A stretch of 34,088 nucleotides of DNA from Tychonema sp. LEGE 07203 (lineage in GTDB: Bacteria; Cyanobacteriota; Cyanobacteriia; Cyanobacteriales; Microcoleaceae), in NCBI RefSeq assembly GCF_015207285.1, contig NZ_JADEXD010000058.1, forward strand, positions 1-34,088, written 5' to 3'. The translations under genes and the position numbers were made by a program. Below the pieces are notes generated by a model. That model did no database searches, had not been told where the DNA came from, and saw only the letters and a list, made by a program, of their open reading frames with translations. Below, in pieces: positions 8,523 through 15,591 of this stretch (positions are counted from its first letter, which is position 1; each line of letters starts with the position of its first letter).

Positions 8523-9040
8523 TAAAAGATCAAATCTAAAATAGTAGAATTCAGGTCGTGTCCCGTAGCTTTGTTTTTATCTTATGAATAAGATTGATTT
8601 GAAGTCTGTGCGCGATATTTCTGGGATTGGGTTCTTCCGTACTTATACCAATTTCATAAAATAGTATAATAAATAATACTAAATCAGAGTTTGCTATCCC
8701 CTTTGTCTTCTGAATCTTCTGTTTCCTCTTCTCTTGGCGCTTTTTCGCCTCGAAAGCGGTTCCAATTATCGAGGAGGTATGCAATAACCAATTTCATAAA
8801 GTACCGCTACAAATACGAGTTCTTCAGCACGAAGTTAGATGTTTAATACCATTTTTATAAAGATGTGGTATGGATGAAGTCTTAGCCCCCCCAAGGCATC
8901 GGGGGGGTTGGGGGGTAATGTCTAGCGCTACTTTATTTCATTGGTATAAAACAGACAGACTAACTGTAGCAATATTTTATGAAATTAATATATAGCGGTT
9001 CTCAAGAAAGTGCCCTGCGCGGGCAAATCCCTCCGCAACG

Positions 9041-9154
9041 CGGCTCTCCTGGGTTTATGGTGGATACGGTATCAGACACAACTGTTCGCGATTCTGTGAT
9101 GCCCTTGGAGTAAGGATATGCGGTTTGTTTATCACCACAAACTCAGGAGAGCCG
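9041..9154. repeat. Inverted-repeat element, 114 bp
   Basis: CGGCTCTCCTGGGTTTATGG at 9041 is matched by the complement of the segment ending at 9154 (ACAAACTCAGGAGAGCCG), with about three differences over 25 bases. No coding frame lies inside. It is packed between other palindromic elements. Confidence 0.6.
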
Positions 9155-9163
9155 AATGTTCAG

Positions 9164-9282
9164 ATATATAGCCTTTCTCAGAAAGATGAGGTAATGTCGG
9201 GCCTTAAAGCATCGGGCATCGGCCCGCGCCGGCCCGCGCCGGGCATAAGGCATACCTCATCTTTCTGATAAGTGCTATATAT
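9164..9282. repeat. MITE-like inverted-repeat element, 119 bp
   Basis: Ends ATATATAGC...AGAAAGATGAGGTA (9164-9193) and TACCTCATCTTTCT...GCTATATAT (9253-9282) pair over 30 bases with three mismatches. The loop is GC-rich with a direct duplication of GGCCCGCGCC at about 9231-9240. Flanks are TA-rich. Confidence 0.65.
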
Positions 9283-9378
9283 TCTCGGACTTTGTGTACT
9301 CTGTGTACTCTGTGTACTAATAAGGTTAAAAAATCATTCCGATGCAAGCGGAAACGATATCACCTTTCTGAGAAATGC

Positions 9379-9565
9379 TATAGAACCCATTTGACATCTT
9401 TGAGTTTTTAGGTTGGGTGACGAGAAATATAGAGAGAAACTGGTTTCTGAGATTTACGCGGGCGAGAAACCGGGTTTCTTGGAGTTTTAGGTTGGGTGAC
9501 GAGAAATATAGACAGAAACCCGGTTTCTGAGATTTAGGCAGAATAGATATCAAATGGGTTCTATA
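9379..9565. repeat. Inverted-repeat element with internal tandem duplication, 187 bp
   Basis: TATAGAACCCATTTGACATCT (21 bases, 9379-9399, written in full only for its first part here: TATAGAACCCATTTG) is inverted at 9545-9565 with one mismatch. Inside, a unit of about 78 bases starting GAGTTTTTAGGTTGGGTGAC (9402) repeats from 9481, and each copy contains the palindrome GAAACC(C/G)GGTTTC or a variant. The element is flanked by TA. Confidence 0.65.
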
Positions 9566-9672
9566 AGTCATTGCCAATTATTCAATTATTCAATTTTTAA
9601 TCTAAAATCTGAAATTTCAAAGGTATTATTCCGGAATTATGACGAAGTCAAGCGCTTGTGGGTGATGGGAAA

Positions 9673-11844
9673 TTAGTATTGCGCTTTTGAAAACTCAACT
9701 GGTTGCACGGGATCGCCTTTGCCGTTGGTCTTGGTAGAGGTCGGATCTGGTTGGTAAACTTGGATGCGATCGCGCCCAAGTCGTTTAGCTTCGTACAGCG
9801 CTCGATCGGCTGCGGCAATCAAAATCGAGGCTCCCGATTCAAACGCAGGAACCATGCTCGCTACACCCAGACTGACAGTAACGTACTGGCTCACCTGAGA
9901 ACCAGCGTGAGGAACCTGCAAAGCGGAGATTTTGAGCTGTATGTGTTCGGCTACTCGCACGGCTCCTTGAATCTCGGTATTCGGCAAAATTACGGCAAAT
10001 TCTTCGCCTCCGTAGCGAGCTACTAAATCGGCGGGGCGATCGACTGCATCGCCGATCGCACAGGCGACTTGCCGCAAACATTCGTCTCCCCCTGGATGCC
10101 CGTAGGTATCGTTATAACTTTTAAAAGAATCAATATCGCACAGAATCAGCGACAGAGGCGTTTGTTCCCGCGCTTGTCTGCGCCACTCGATTTCTAGATA
10201 CTGATCGAACCGGCGGCGGTTGGCTAGCTGGGTGAGCGCGTCCAAAGTAGCTAAGCGCTCTAACTTGAGGTTGGCCGCTTGCAACTGCTGGTAAAGTTCT
10301 GCTTGTTTGATCGCGATCGCCAATTGAGTCGCCAGAGAAGACAGCAGCTCAACTTCCAACTGCATCCACTGTCGGGGACGGCACTGGTGGGCCATCAGCA
10401 GCCCCCACAGCTCGTCTCCTTGCACTAAAGGCACTACCAAATAAGCTCTTACTGCGAATTGTGCGAGCCAGTCGATTTGATTTGGTGGCAAATCGGCGGC
10501 CGAGACATCGGCGACGGGTCGGATCGCCCGATGTTGGTACGCTTCGAGATAGAACTCGTCAAAACAGAAATCTTCCAGGGTTTCCCCCAGCATCGGCTTG
10601 CAGTTGGGAGCTACAGATTCCACTGTCACAGCCCCCGTCGCGGGTGCGGCGCAGAGACTGCCCGTAGAGGGGTTGAAGCGGACGATCATCACTCGATCGG
10701 CTTGAAGGAACTGGCGCACTTCTATCACAGTCGTGCCGAGCACTTCGCCCAAATCCAGAGACTGGCGGATGTGCTGAGTAATTGTCGCCATCAGCAGTTC
10801 CCGTTCGTTTTGCTGCCGCAGCGCTTCTTCTGCCCGCTTGTACTCGGTAATATCTTGAGCGGTGCCGAAAATTTGTTTGGGCTCGCCTGATGCTGTACGG
10901 GCGAACACTTGGTCGCGACAGCGAAACCAGCGCCATTCGCCCGATCGATGTTTCAGTCGGTACTCCAGCTCCAAAATGCTGCCGTCTTGGGCCTTGGGAA
11001 ATTTTTGCAGGTGCGCCGACACCTTCTCCAAATCGTCTGGGTGCACCAAACTGGAAAACAAAGCCGTTTCCATCTGTAAAATTTCTTCGGGATGGTAGCC
11101 GAGCAATTTAAAAGCCTGACCGTTGACGTAGACGTTGCGCTGTTCGGTCAAATCGTAGATGTAGAGCAAATAAGGTGCCGCGTCTGCAATCTGCTGGATG
11201 AAATGTTGGCTCGATCGCAATTCTTCCTCCACCCGCTGGCGCACTTCCACTTCTTCCAAAGCTTGATCCCGCATTGTGCGGTAAGCTTGGATGCGGTGAG
11301 TGAGGTCGGTCACGTCTTGAATCACCAACAGGGCGTAAAACGATTGGGAGTTTGATGCCACAAAGCCGTAAGGCGAAAATGAAGTCCGAATGTTTGAGGG
11401 CGCTTCAGAACCAACAGCTTCTGGTTGTCGCGCCGTGCCTTCTGGTTCCAAGTCCGCAGTCGATCGAGCCAAGCTGGCAATATCCAGTTCGGCAACGCCC
11501 GGTGAAAGTGCAGGGACAGCCGTCACAGTAGTTTGCTGGATGCGCTGCTGGCCGTCTTGCCAAGTTGCCGGAATCAGGTGCTTGTGAATTTGAGAAGAAA
11601 AGATGGTGGGCGGGCCTCCTGCAAAAATTTGCTGGAAGCGAGTAGCGTACTTGAGCTGGCTCAGGTGAGGAAAATGTGTTGTAATCTTGGTTCCCAACAT
11701 TTGGTCGCGGGGAATTTTCGTCCAGTCTTCGAGACAGGCATTCCAAAACAGCACCACAAAATCATCTCGCAGCAAACACGCGCCGACTGGTACGCTGTCG
11801 AGAACTCCAAATTTTTCCTCAATTGTTTTGCTCTCTTGGATCAT
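9673..11844 (-). CDS. PAS-PAS-GAF-GGDEF diguanylate cyclase
   Basis: 723 residues, soluble. Order: an N-terminal PAS domain (about 10-100), a linker, a second PAS with PAC segment (about 220-345), a GAF domain (about 360-530), a short coiled coil, and a GGDEF domain (about 545-695). The active site GGEEF is at 612-616, preceded by RPAD five residues earlier, an intact RxxD inhibitory site. It should therefore make c-di-GMP from two GTP and be product-inhibited. The GAF domain resembles phytochrome/cyanobacteriochrome GAF sequence (FAVRAYLVVPLVQGDELWG) but lacks the usual Cys-His chromophore pair just upstream, so it is probably not a bilin photoreceptor. The ATG overlaps the cheC stop as ATGA, making it the last gene of a translationally coupled operon. 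Confidence 0.92.
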   Translation of the reverse strand: MIQESKTIEEKFGVLDSVPVGACLLRDDFVVLFWNACLEDWTKIPRDQMLGTKITTHFPHLSQLKYATRFQQIFAGGPPTIFSSQIHKHLIPATWQDGQQRIQQTTVTAVPALSPGVAELDIASLARSTADLEPEGTARQPEAVGSEAPSNIRTSFSPYGFVASNSQSFYALLVIQDVTDLTHRIQAYRTMRDQALEEVEVRQRVEEELRSSQHFIQQIADAAPYLLYIYDLTEQRNVYVNGQAFKLLGYHPEEILQMETALFSSLVHPDDLEKVSAHLQKFPKAQDGSILELEYRLKHRSGEWRWFRCRDQVFARTASGEPKQIFGTAQDITEYKRAEEALRQQNERELLMATITQHIRQSLDLGEVLGTTVIEVRQFLQADRVMIVRFNPSTGSLCAAPATGAVTVESVAPNCKPMLGETLEDFCFDEFYLEAYQHRAIRPVADVSAADLPPNQIDWLAQFAVRAYLVVPLVQGDELWGLLMAHQCRPRQWMQLEVELLSSLATQLAIAIKQAELYQQLQAANLKLERLATLDALTQLANRRRFDQYLEIEWRRQAREQTPLSLILCDIDSFKSYNDTYGHPGGDECLRQVACAIGDAVDRPADLVARYGGEEFAVILPNTEIQGAVRVAEHIQLKISALQVPHAGSQVSQYVTVSLGVASMVPAFESGASILIAAADRALYEAKRLGRDRIQVYQPDPTSTKTNGKGDPVQPVEFSKAQY

Positions 11845-12449
11845 AGACCCCCGGCAAGTTGATTGATTGCAGCCAACAAGGCGTCAAAGGAACTGACATT
11901 GAAAATGAGGATGATATCTCCTTCAACGTGGAGCTTTTCAATAATGAAACGGGTCTGGGCTAATAAAACCACTGTATCAGTAGCCAAACCGCCAGATATC
12001 AGCAAACTACCGATCGTCCCTTCCATGTAATTGGGAATTGAGTAGTTCAGGCGCTGCTGAAGTACGTTGCTGATTGCACCCATCACCCCGTTGATCACAA
12101 TATTTCCCACTTCACTGAGCGTACCAATTTTGACTGAATCCAGGTCGTGAGTTCCCACTTCTTCCCCGGTAAGCATGGTCACCAGAGTGGCTGCACTGTT
12201 GGTAGGAAAGACTAACTGGGCAATCCCTCCAAAGGAGCCTGTAAATTTGAGCTGTACGGCGGCGATTTGTTCGCCGTTGAGGTGCTCCTCTAATTGTGTT
12301 TGCACGTCGGTGGGAGACAGGATTTGGAGGTAGGGGATTTGCAAGCGAATGGGAGATTCGATCATGTCGTTCAAAACCCCTGCCGCTTGACCGATCCCGA
12401 TGTTGACGAGTTCCTGTAAAGCATCGAGTTCTCGAGCGCTTAATTTCAT
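11841..12449 (-). CDS. CheC-family CheY-P phosphatase
   Basis: 202 residues. CheC proteins dephosphorylate CheY-like receivers. Two pseudo-symmetric active-site helices are visible, both with the E-x2-N-x22-P pattern. In the first, D9, E13 and N16 in DALQELVNIGIG are followed 23 residues on by a proline. In the second, SEVGNIVINGVMG is likewise followed by a proline 23 residues after the asparagine. Both sites look intact. The start at 12449 is preceded by GCGAGGAGAGC, a strong Shine-Dalgarno. It overlaps the stop of the receiver gene (ATGA), and its own stop overlaps the start of the diguanylate cyclase (ATGA). No CheA, CheD or receptor gene is nearby. Its likely partner is the receiver encoded just upstream. 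Confidence 0.88.
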   Translation of the reverse strand: MKLSARELDALQELVNIGIGQAAGVLNDMIESPIRLQIPYLQILSPTDVQTQLEEHLNGEQIAAVQLKFTGSFGGIAQLVFPTNSAATLVTMLTGEEVGTHDLDSVKIGTLSEVGNIVINGVMGAISNVLQQRLNYSIPNYMEGTIGSLLISGGLATDTVVLLAQTRFIIEKLHVEGDIILIFNVSSFDALLAAINQLAGGL

Positions 12450-12823
12450 TGGGTGCTCTCCTCGCTGGCACTGAGAGCTTTTCCGATCCACCCGATCAGT
12501 TCGTCTGAGTTGGGCATTTTGTGTATGACTGCCAGGGCTCCGAGCTCCATGCACTCGGAACGGGTGGTGGATTGAATGTCTGCGGTAATTACGATGACTG
12601 GAATTTTATATCCTCGATCGCGCATGGCTTGCAGGACTTCCCGACCTTCCATTTCCGGCATCAGCAGATCCAATAGCATACAGTTGGGGGTTTTAGTCGC
12701 CAGCAGTTCTAGAGCTTCCGGGCCGCTCGATGCTTCCCAAGTCTCGTATCCTTCTGCTCGCAGGATTTTGCAGATTACCCTGCGAGTCAACCACGAATCT
12801 TCGACAACGAGAATTGATGTCAC
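12446..12823 (-). CDS. CheY-like single-domain response regulator
   Basis: 125 residues, one receiver domain with no output domain. The acidic pocket E8-D9, phosphoacceptor D52 (in MLLDLLMPEM), the conserved threonine in VIVITAD and the lysine in VIHKMP are all present. The start is GTG at 12823, preceded by AAGGAGGAGAACGTA, a near-perfect ribosome binding site. An upstream ATG at 12862 would add 13 residues and place that site inside the coding region, so it is rejected. It is the first gene of the receiver-CheC-diguanylate cyclase operon and the natural substrate for the CheC phosphatase. The kinase that phosphorylates it is not in the window. Confidence 0.92.
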   Translation of the reverse strand: MTSILVVEDSWLTRRVICKILRAEGYETWEASSGPEALELLATKTPNCMLLDLLMPEMEGREVLQAMRDRGYKIPVIVITADIQSTTRSECMELGALAVIHKMPNSDELIGWIGKALSASEESTQ

Positions 12824-12991
12824 TACGTTCTCCTCCTTCAATTGTTTACGACTGACCGGCATTGCAGGTACTGCTTTTATCTTGACAGTAGTTTAAACTG
12901 CACCGACGGTGCGCGATCGAGCGATCGGCCGAATTCCTGTTCTTAAAAGCTAACGCATTAAGGTATTCAATAGTTGAGGATCTTTTCCTCT

Positions 12992-13029
12992 GAAAATAAA
13001 AAACCCGGTTTCGGAGTGAAACCAGGTTT
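12992..13029 (-). terminator. Rho-independent terminator downstream of the TPR gene
   Basis: On the minus strand AAACCTGGTTTC, a five-base loop and GAAACCGGGTTT form a 12-bp stem with one G-U pair, followed by TTTATTTTC. It lies 34 bases after the TPR gene stop and insulates it from the receiver operon. The same GAAACC(C)GGTTTC palindrome is dispersed at 9466 and 9513, so the terminator may have been made by a repeat. Confidence 0.8.
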
Positions 13030-13062
13030 GCGGGATCTGTATTTCTCCGCCGGCACCGGCGC

Positions 13063-13593
13063 TCAGTTATAGATTACCAAACGCTTCCTGAGAGACTCTA
13101 CTCGTCCTTTAGCAGTGGCATTCTCTGGATCGCAGGCGAGAGCTTGTTCGTAGGTTTCCAAGGCTTGAGCTGTTAATTTCTTGCGCTCGTAGGCGTGACC
13201 CAGATTGTTGAGAGATGTAACGTATTCTGGCTGCAACTTCAGGGCTTCTTTGTAATTGCGGATCGCGATGTCGTACTGTTCTTGGCCGAAGTGTGCAAAA
13301 CCGAGGGCATTGTAAACAACCGCTTGATTTTCTTCGCCTTCTAAGTCTTTAGATTTCAGAGCTTTTTGAAACAGTACGATCGCCTGGGAGTAAAGCTTCT
13401 TATCTACATAAATACTTCCTAATTCGTAGTATTCCTGTGCTGTTCCTTGTTCTGCAGTCAGCTTATTTTCTAAGCGTTCCAGAGACATCTCTAGTTTCCT
13501 AGTTTTGAGAATCTGGCGGACAATAAACCAGGCACTGCTGCCGAGTATAGCGAGCAATACTGACAGGTAAACAATCAGCAAATTACTATCCAT
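13063..13593 (-). CDS. TPR membrane protein, Ycf37-like photosystem I assembly factor
   Basis: 176 residues. One N-terminal membrane helix (about 5-27), a charged coiled-coil linker (about 30-50), then three tetratricopeptide repeats (about 53-160), for example YNALGFAHFGQEQYDIAIRN and LNNLGHAYERKKLTAQALET. Length and architecture match cyanobacterial Ycf37, a thylakoid protein that helps assemble and stabilise photosystem I. This is assignment by architecture and general resemblance; a generic TPR protein is the alternative. It has its own terminator at 12992-13029. The upstream 270 bases separate it from rplT. Confidence 0.72.
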   Translation of the reverse strand: MDSNLLIVYLSVLLAILGSSAWFIVRQILKTRKLEMSLERLENKLTAEQGTAQEYYELGSIYVDKKLYSQAIVLFQKALKSKDLEGEENQAVVYNALGFAHFGQEQYDIAIRNYKEALKLQPEYVTSLNNLGHAYERKKLTAQALETYEQALACDPENATAKGRVESLRKRLVIYN

Positions 13594-13773
13594 GTTTTTT
13601 TTATGTAGGTAGGTCTGTGGAAGGTTTTATTTATTTTAAAGCCCTAGCAATCTCTGAGATTTGCTTTGGCAACTGTATAAAAAACAAGAAAATGGAACTC
13701 TAAGAGCGCGATCGCTATTTCCGAAAAAGCAAGAACCCAGAAGTAAGAACAAAGAAGGAAAGTTAGTCTCAAC

Positions 13774-13792
13774 CTCCTAAATTTATTAGGAG
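13774..13792. terminator. Symmetric hairpin between rplT and TPR gene, possible terminator
   Basis: CTCCTAA (13774-13780) pairs with TTAGGAG (13786-13792) with a five-base loop. TTTT follows on the plus strand, and a weaker non-T stretch on the minus strand. It is 72 bases after the rplT stop. The missing T-run on the rplT strand makes its role uncertain. Confidence 0.4.
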
Positions 13793-13863
13793 TTTTCCTT
13801 CTCTGGCAGATAGCTAAATCTTTCTTACTTCTGCCTTTTTCCTGCTCAAAATCGATCGAGCTT

Positions 13864-14220
13864 TCACGCTCCGGCTCGATTTGCCATTTCCACGACTTTA
13901 CCGAACGTTGCCGGGTCAATTATCGCCATTTGTGCCAGCATTTTGCGGTTGATTTCGATGTTGGCTTTCCTCATGTTGCCGATCAGCCTGCTGTAGCTCG
14001 TGCCGTGTTGGCGCGATGCAGCATTGATCCGAGCGATCCACAGGCGGCGGAAATCGCGTTTGCGTTTTTTGCGATCGCGATAACCGTTACGCAGCGCCTG
14101 CATCACCCGCTGGTTAGCTGTGCGGAACTGTTTCGACTGTGCGCCTCGGAAACCCTTGGCTAATTTGAGAATTTTTTTGCGGCGCGCTCTGGCGACATTA
14201 CCGCGTTTTACCCGTGTCAT
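13864..14220 (-). CDS. rplT: 50S ribosomal protein L20
   Basis: 118 residues, highly basic, with the canonical start [20 protein letters not shown] and the body motif [21 protein letters not shown]20 binds 23S rRNA and is essential for early 50S assembly. It follows rpmI by 20 bases, the usual rpmI-rplT pair. infC, which often leads this operon in other bacteria, is absent here. Length is standard. Confidence 0.98.
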   Translation of the reverse strand: MTRVKRGNVARARRKKILKLAKGFRGAQSKQFRTANQRVMQALRNGYRDRKKRKRDFRRLWIARINAASRQHGTSYSRLIGNMRKANIEINRKMLAQMAIIDPATFGKVVEMANRAGA

Positions 14221-14240
14221 TTTTGAATTTCCGTTAAACT

Positions 14241-14438
14241 TTACAAGTATGGAAGCATTAACCGCACGTTAGAGTCGTTGGTTTCGTCAATGACGACCAA
14301 TTTAGACAAGCGGCTCTTGCGGGCTGAACTTTTGTGAGAGAGCAAGTGGCTTTTGTAAGCTTTGCGGCGCACAATTTTACCTGTGCCGGTCGCTCTAAAG
14401 CGCTTTGCGGCTGCTTTGCGAGTTTTGAGTTTTGGCAT
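14241..14438 (-). CDS. rpmI: 50S ribosomal protein L35
   Basis: 65 residues, beginning [20 protein letters not shown], the family hallmark, with [14 protein letters not shown] further on. It lies immediately upstream of rplT on the same strand, so the two are surely co-transcribed. The upstream leader (14439-14548) is short and then gives way to palindromic elements. No clear autoregulatory L20 leader structure was identified. Confidence 0.97.
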   Translation of the reverse strand: MPKLKTRKAAAKRFRATGTGKIVRRKAYKSHLLSHKSSARKSRLSKLVVIDETNDSNVRLMLPYL

Positions 14439-14548
14439 GGATTGGTGTTATTTGGACACAAGCTTCAACGGTATCACGTTTGTGGTAGTTTCTGCAAGGG
14501 AGATTTGCGCGACTCGATCGGGATGGTAGTGTTCAAAGTTATCTGAGA

Positions 14549-14644
14549 TTAAGTGCCCTTAGCTTGCGTCGAATCGCCCAAACCGTCTCGCACCATCCAA
14601 ACCAACATCCCCAGCAACGGCCACAGGCGGTACAGGATAGTCAT
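14549..14644 (-). CDS. Possible 31-residue membrane peptide or gene remnant
   Basis: The frame reads MTILYRLWPLLGMLVWMVRD and ends in a polar tail (GLGDSTQAKGT). The hydrophobic helix followed by a short charged tail looks protein-like. There is no Shine-Dalgarno sequence, and the ATG begins six bases from a palindromic element (14650-14718). It could be a small membrane protein, the C-terminus of a gene truncated by that element, or chance. I do not recognise a family. Confidence 0.3.
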   Translation of the reverse strand: MTILYRLWPLLGMLVWMVRDGLGDSTQAKGT

Positions 14645-14649
14645 CTGAT

Positions 14650-14718
14650 ATCTTGCACCATTCTCAATTACTTGTTTGAGAACAGGGATCTTGCCTGTTC
14701 TTGACAATGGTGCAAGAT
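14650..14718. repeat. Palindromic element A (ATCTTGCACC family), 69 bp
   Basis: ATCTTGCACCATTCTCAA (14650-14667) pairs with 14701-14718 with one mismatch over 18 bases. A second, inner stem GAACAGG/CCTGTTC (14680-14700) gives a two-storey hairpin. The outer ends are shared with element B at 14736-14850. The inner GAACAGG...CCTGTTC palindrome recurs at 32190-32210. Confidence 0.75.
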
Positions 14719-14735
14719 TGTTGATTTAATCTGAC

Positions 14736-14850
14736 ATCTTGCACCATTCTCAACAAGCCTTTTCTGGACGGGCTCTCCTGCCCATCCCACAAGAAATTCA
14801 CTCTTTGACAGAACAGGCCGGAGAGCCTATTTTTGAGAATGGTGCAAAAT
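14736..14850. repeat. Palindromic element B (ATCTTGCACC family), 115 bp
   Basis: The same 18-base end as element A (14736-14753) is inverted at 14833-14850 with one mismatch. The interior holds a different inverted pair (GGGCTCTCCTGCCC versus GGCCGGAGAGCC), so the ends are shared but the cores differ. It is non-coding. Confidence 0.75.
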
Positions 14851-14920
14851 GTAAGTTTGATTAAACTTTTGACTGAGAAATGCTGACTGTTGACTACCGA
14901 TCTGTTAACATCGCAATCAT

Positions 14921-15044
14921 TCAGATATCTTTTTTCTGCATCTGCGCGAATCCGCGTTCATCTATTGTTATCTGCGGTTGCAAAATTATCTTTTTTTTAC
15001 CGCAGATACAGGCAGATTAACACAGATTAACGCCGATGAATTAG
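14921..15044. repeat. 124-bp hairpin repeat, copy 1 (ATCTGCGG family)
   Basis: It begins TCAGATATCT and ends GATGAATTAG. The centre is the hairpin ATCTGCGGT (14970-14978) / ACCGCAGAT (14999-15007) with a T-rich loop, and the arms extend imperfectly on both sides. It is about 90 per cent identical by eye to copy 2 at 15087-15210, in the same orientation. Confidence 0.8.
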
Positions 15045-15086
15045 AGCGATTTTGATGGCAGCGTCTGCGCTATTAATCGGGGTTTT

Positions 15087-15210
15087 TCAGATATCTCTTT
15101 TCTGCATCTGCGCGAATCAGCGTCAATCCATTGTCATCTGCGGTTGCAAAATTATCTTTTTTTTACCGCAGATGAGGGTAGATGAACACAGATTAACGCA
15201 GATGAATTAG
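15087..15210. repeat. 124-bp hairpin repeat, copy 2 (ATCTGCGG family)
   Basis: Same length and boundaries as copy 1, 42 bases downstream. The central hairpin and the loop GTTGCAAAATTATC are unchanged, while the arms carry about a dozen substitutions. Related palindromes lie at 1-50, 21378-21455 and 25897-25925. Confidence 0.8.
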
Positions 15211-15300
15211 ATTTATTTTGGTTGCAGCTTCCGTGGTTGACTGTTGACTGTTGACAGGATTTGATATTACCAATTCTCAATTACCAATTCCAAATGAAAC

Positions 15301-15333
15301 AAAAAAAATAGGCTAGCCATATTTCACAGCGCC
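15301..15333 (-). terminator. Rho-independent terminator of the RNA downstream of purK
   Basis: On the minus strand ATAGGC pairs with GCCTAT around a 17-base loop, and an uninterrupted run of eight T follows to 15301. It ends the transcript that carries purK and the structured RNA. Confidence 0.75.
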
Positions 15334-15484
15334 TATCTCAATCAAAATTATAATGGATCCCCGCAACGCCGTCTTACCTCAGCTTTTGACCTGGTATCAT
15401 ACCAGGTGGGCACCGTTGGCTCGGACTTAAAGTTTCTGGGTACAAGCCCAGTTTACTGCTGTCCAAACATCTTGATTCCCTAGA
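15301..15484 (-). ncRNA. ssaA: Probable 6S RNA (6Sa RNA)
   Basis: A structured, non-coding stretch of about 180 bases starts about 107 bases after purK on the same strand and ends in a terminator, the size of a 6S RNA. The fold drawn by hand is 6S-like. A closing stem is formed by AATCAAGAT (near the 5' end) and ATTTTGATT (near the 3' end), nine consecutive pairs. Next inward is TGGA/TCCA. A wide central region carries a small hairpin (CTGGG/CCCAG). An upper stem GCCAACG/CGTTGC is capped by the perfect hairpin ACCTGGTAT/ATACCAGGT. A TATAAC box lies about 10 bases before the proposed 5' end. From memory, 6S RNA lies next to purK in other cyanobacteria. 6S RNA binds RNA polymerase by mimicking an open promoter. 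The exact ends are inferred. Confidence 0.68.
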
Positions 15485-15591
15485 GTTAAGAGTTATAGAT
15501 CAAAAAAACATTATTGGCAGTCACCAACGTCGCAGTAGAACCTCTATTTAATATACAGCAACTAACCCGATTTTGGCAAGCTTTGAGCAAT

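Larger units (their letters stand above)
8280..9672. other. 1.4 kb gene desert composed of inverted-repeat elements
   Basis: No plausible gene. Short frames here have no family resemblance and cross the repeats. At least five inverted-repeat units can be drawn: 8345-8522, 8645-8950 (with 8784-8805 as a third copy of the end), 9041-9154, 9164-9282 and 9379-9565, plus half of another element at 9332-9361. A CCCCCCCAA/TTGGGGGG hairpin lies at 8885-8917. The region separates two convergent genes. Confidence 0.8.

Noticed and set aside
8551-8784. 77-residue minus-strand frame in the gene desert
   Set aside because: Crosses inverted-repeat ends, has no family resemblance and no ribosome binding site.
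8885-8917. Possible G-quadruplex (G7-TT-G6)
   Set aside because: Only two G tracts are present, and the preceding C7 run would pair with them as a plain hairpin.
12450-12554. Longer CheC start
   Set aside because: It lies wholly inside the receiver gene, while the ATG at 12449 has a strong Shine-Dalgarno and a classic ATGA overlap.
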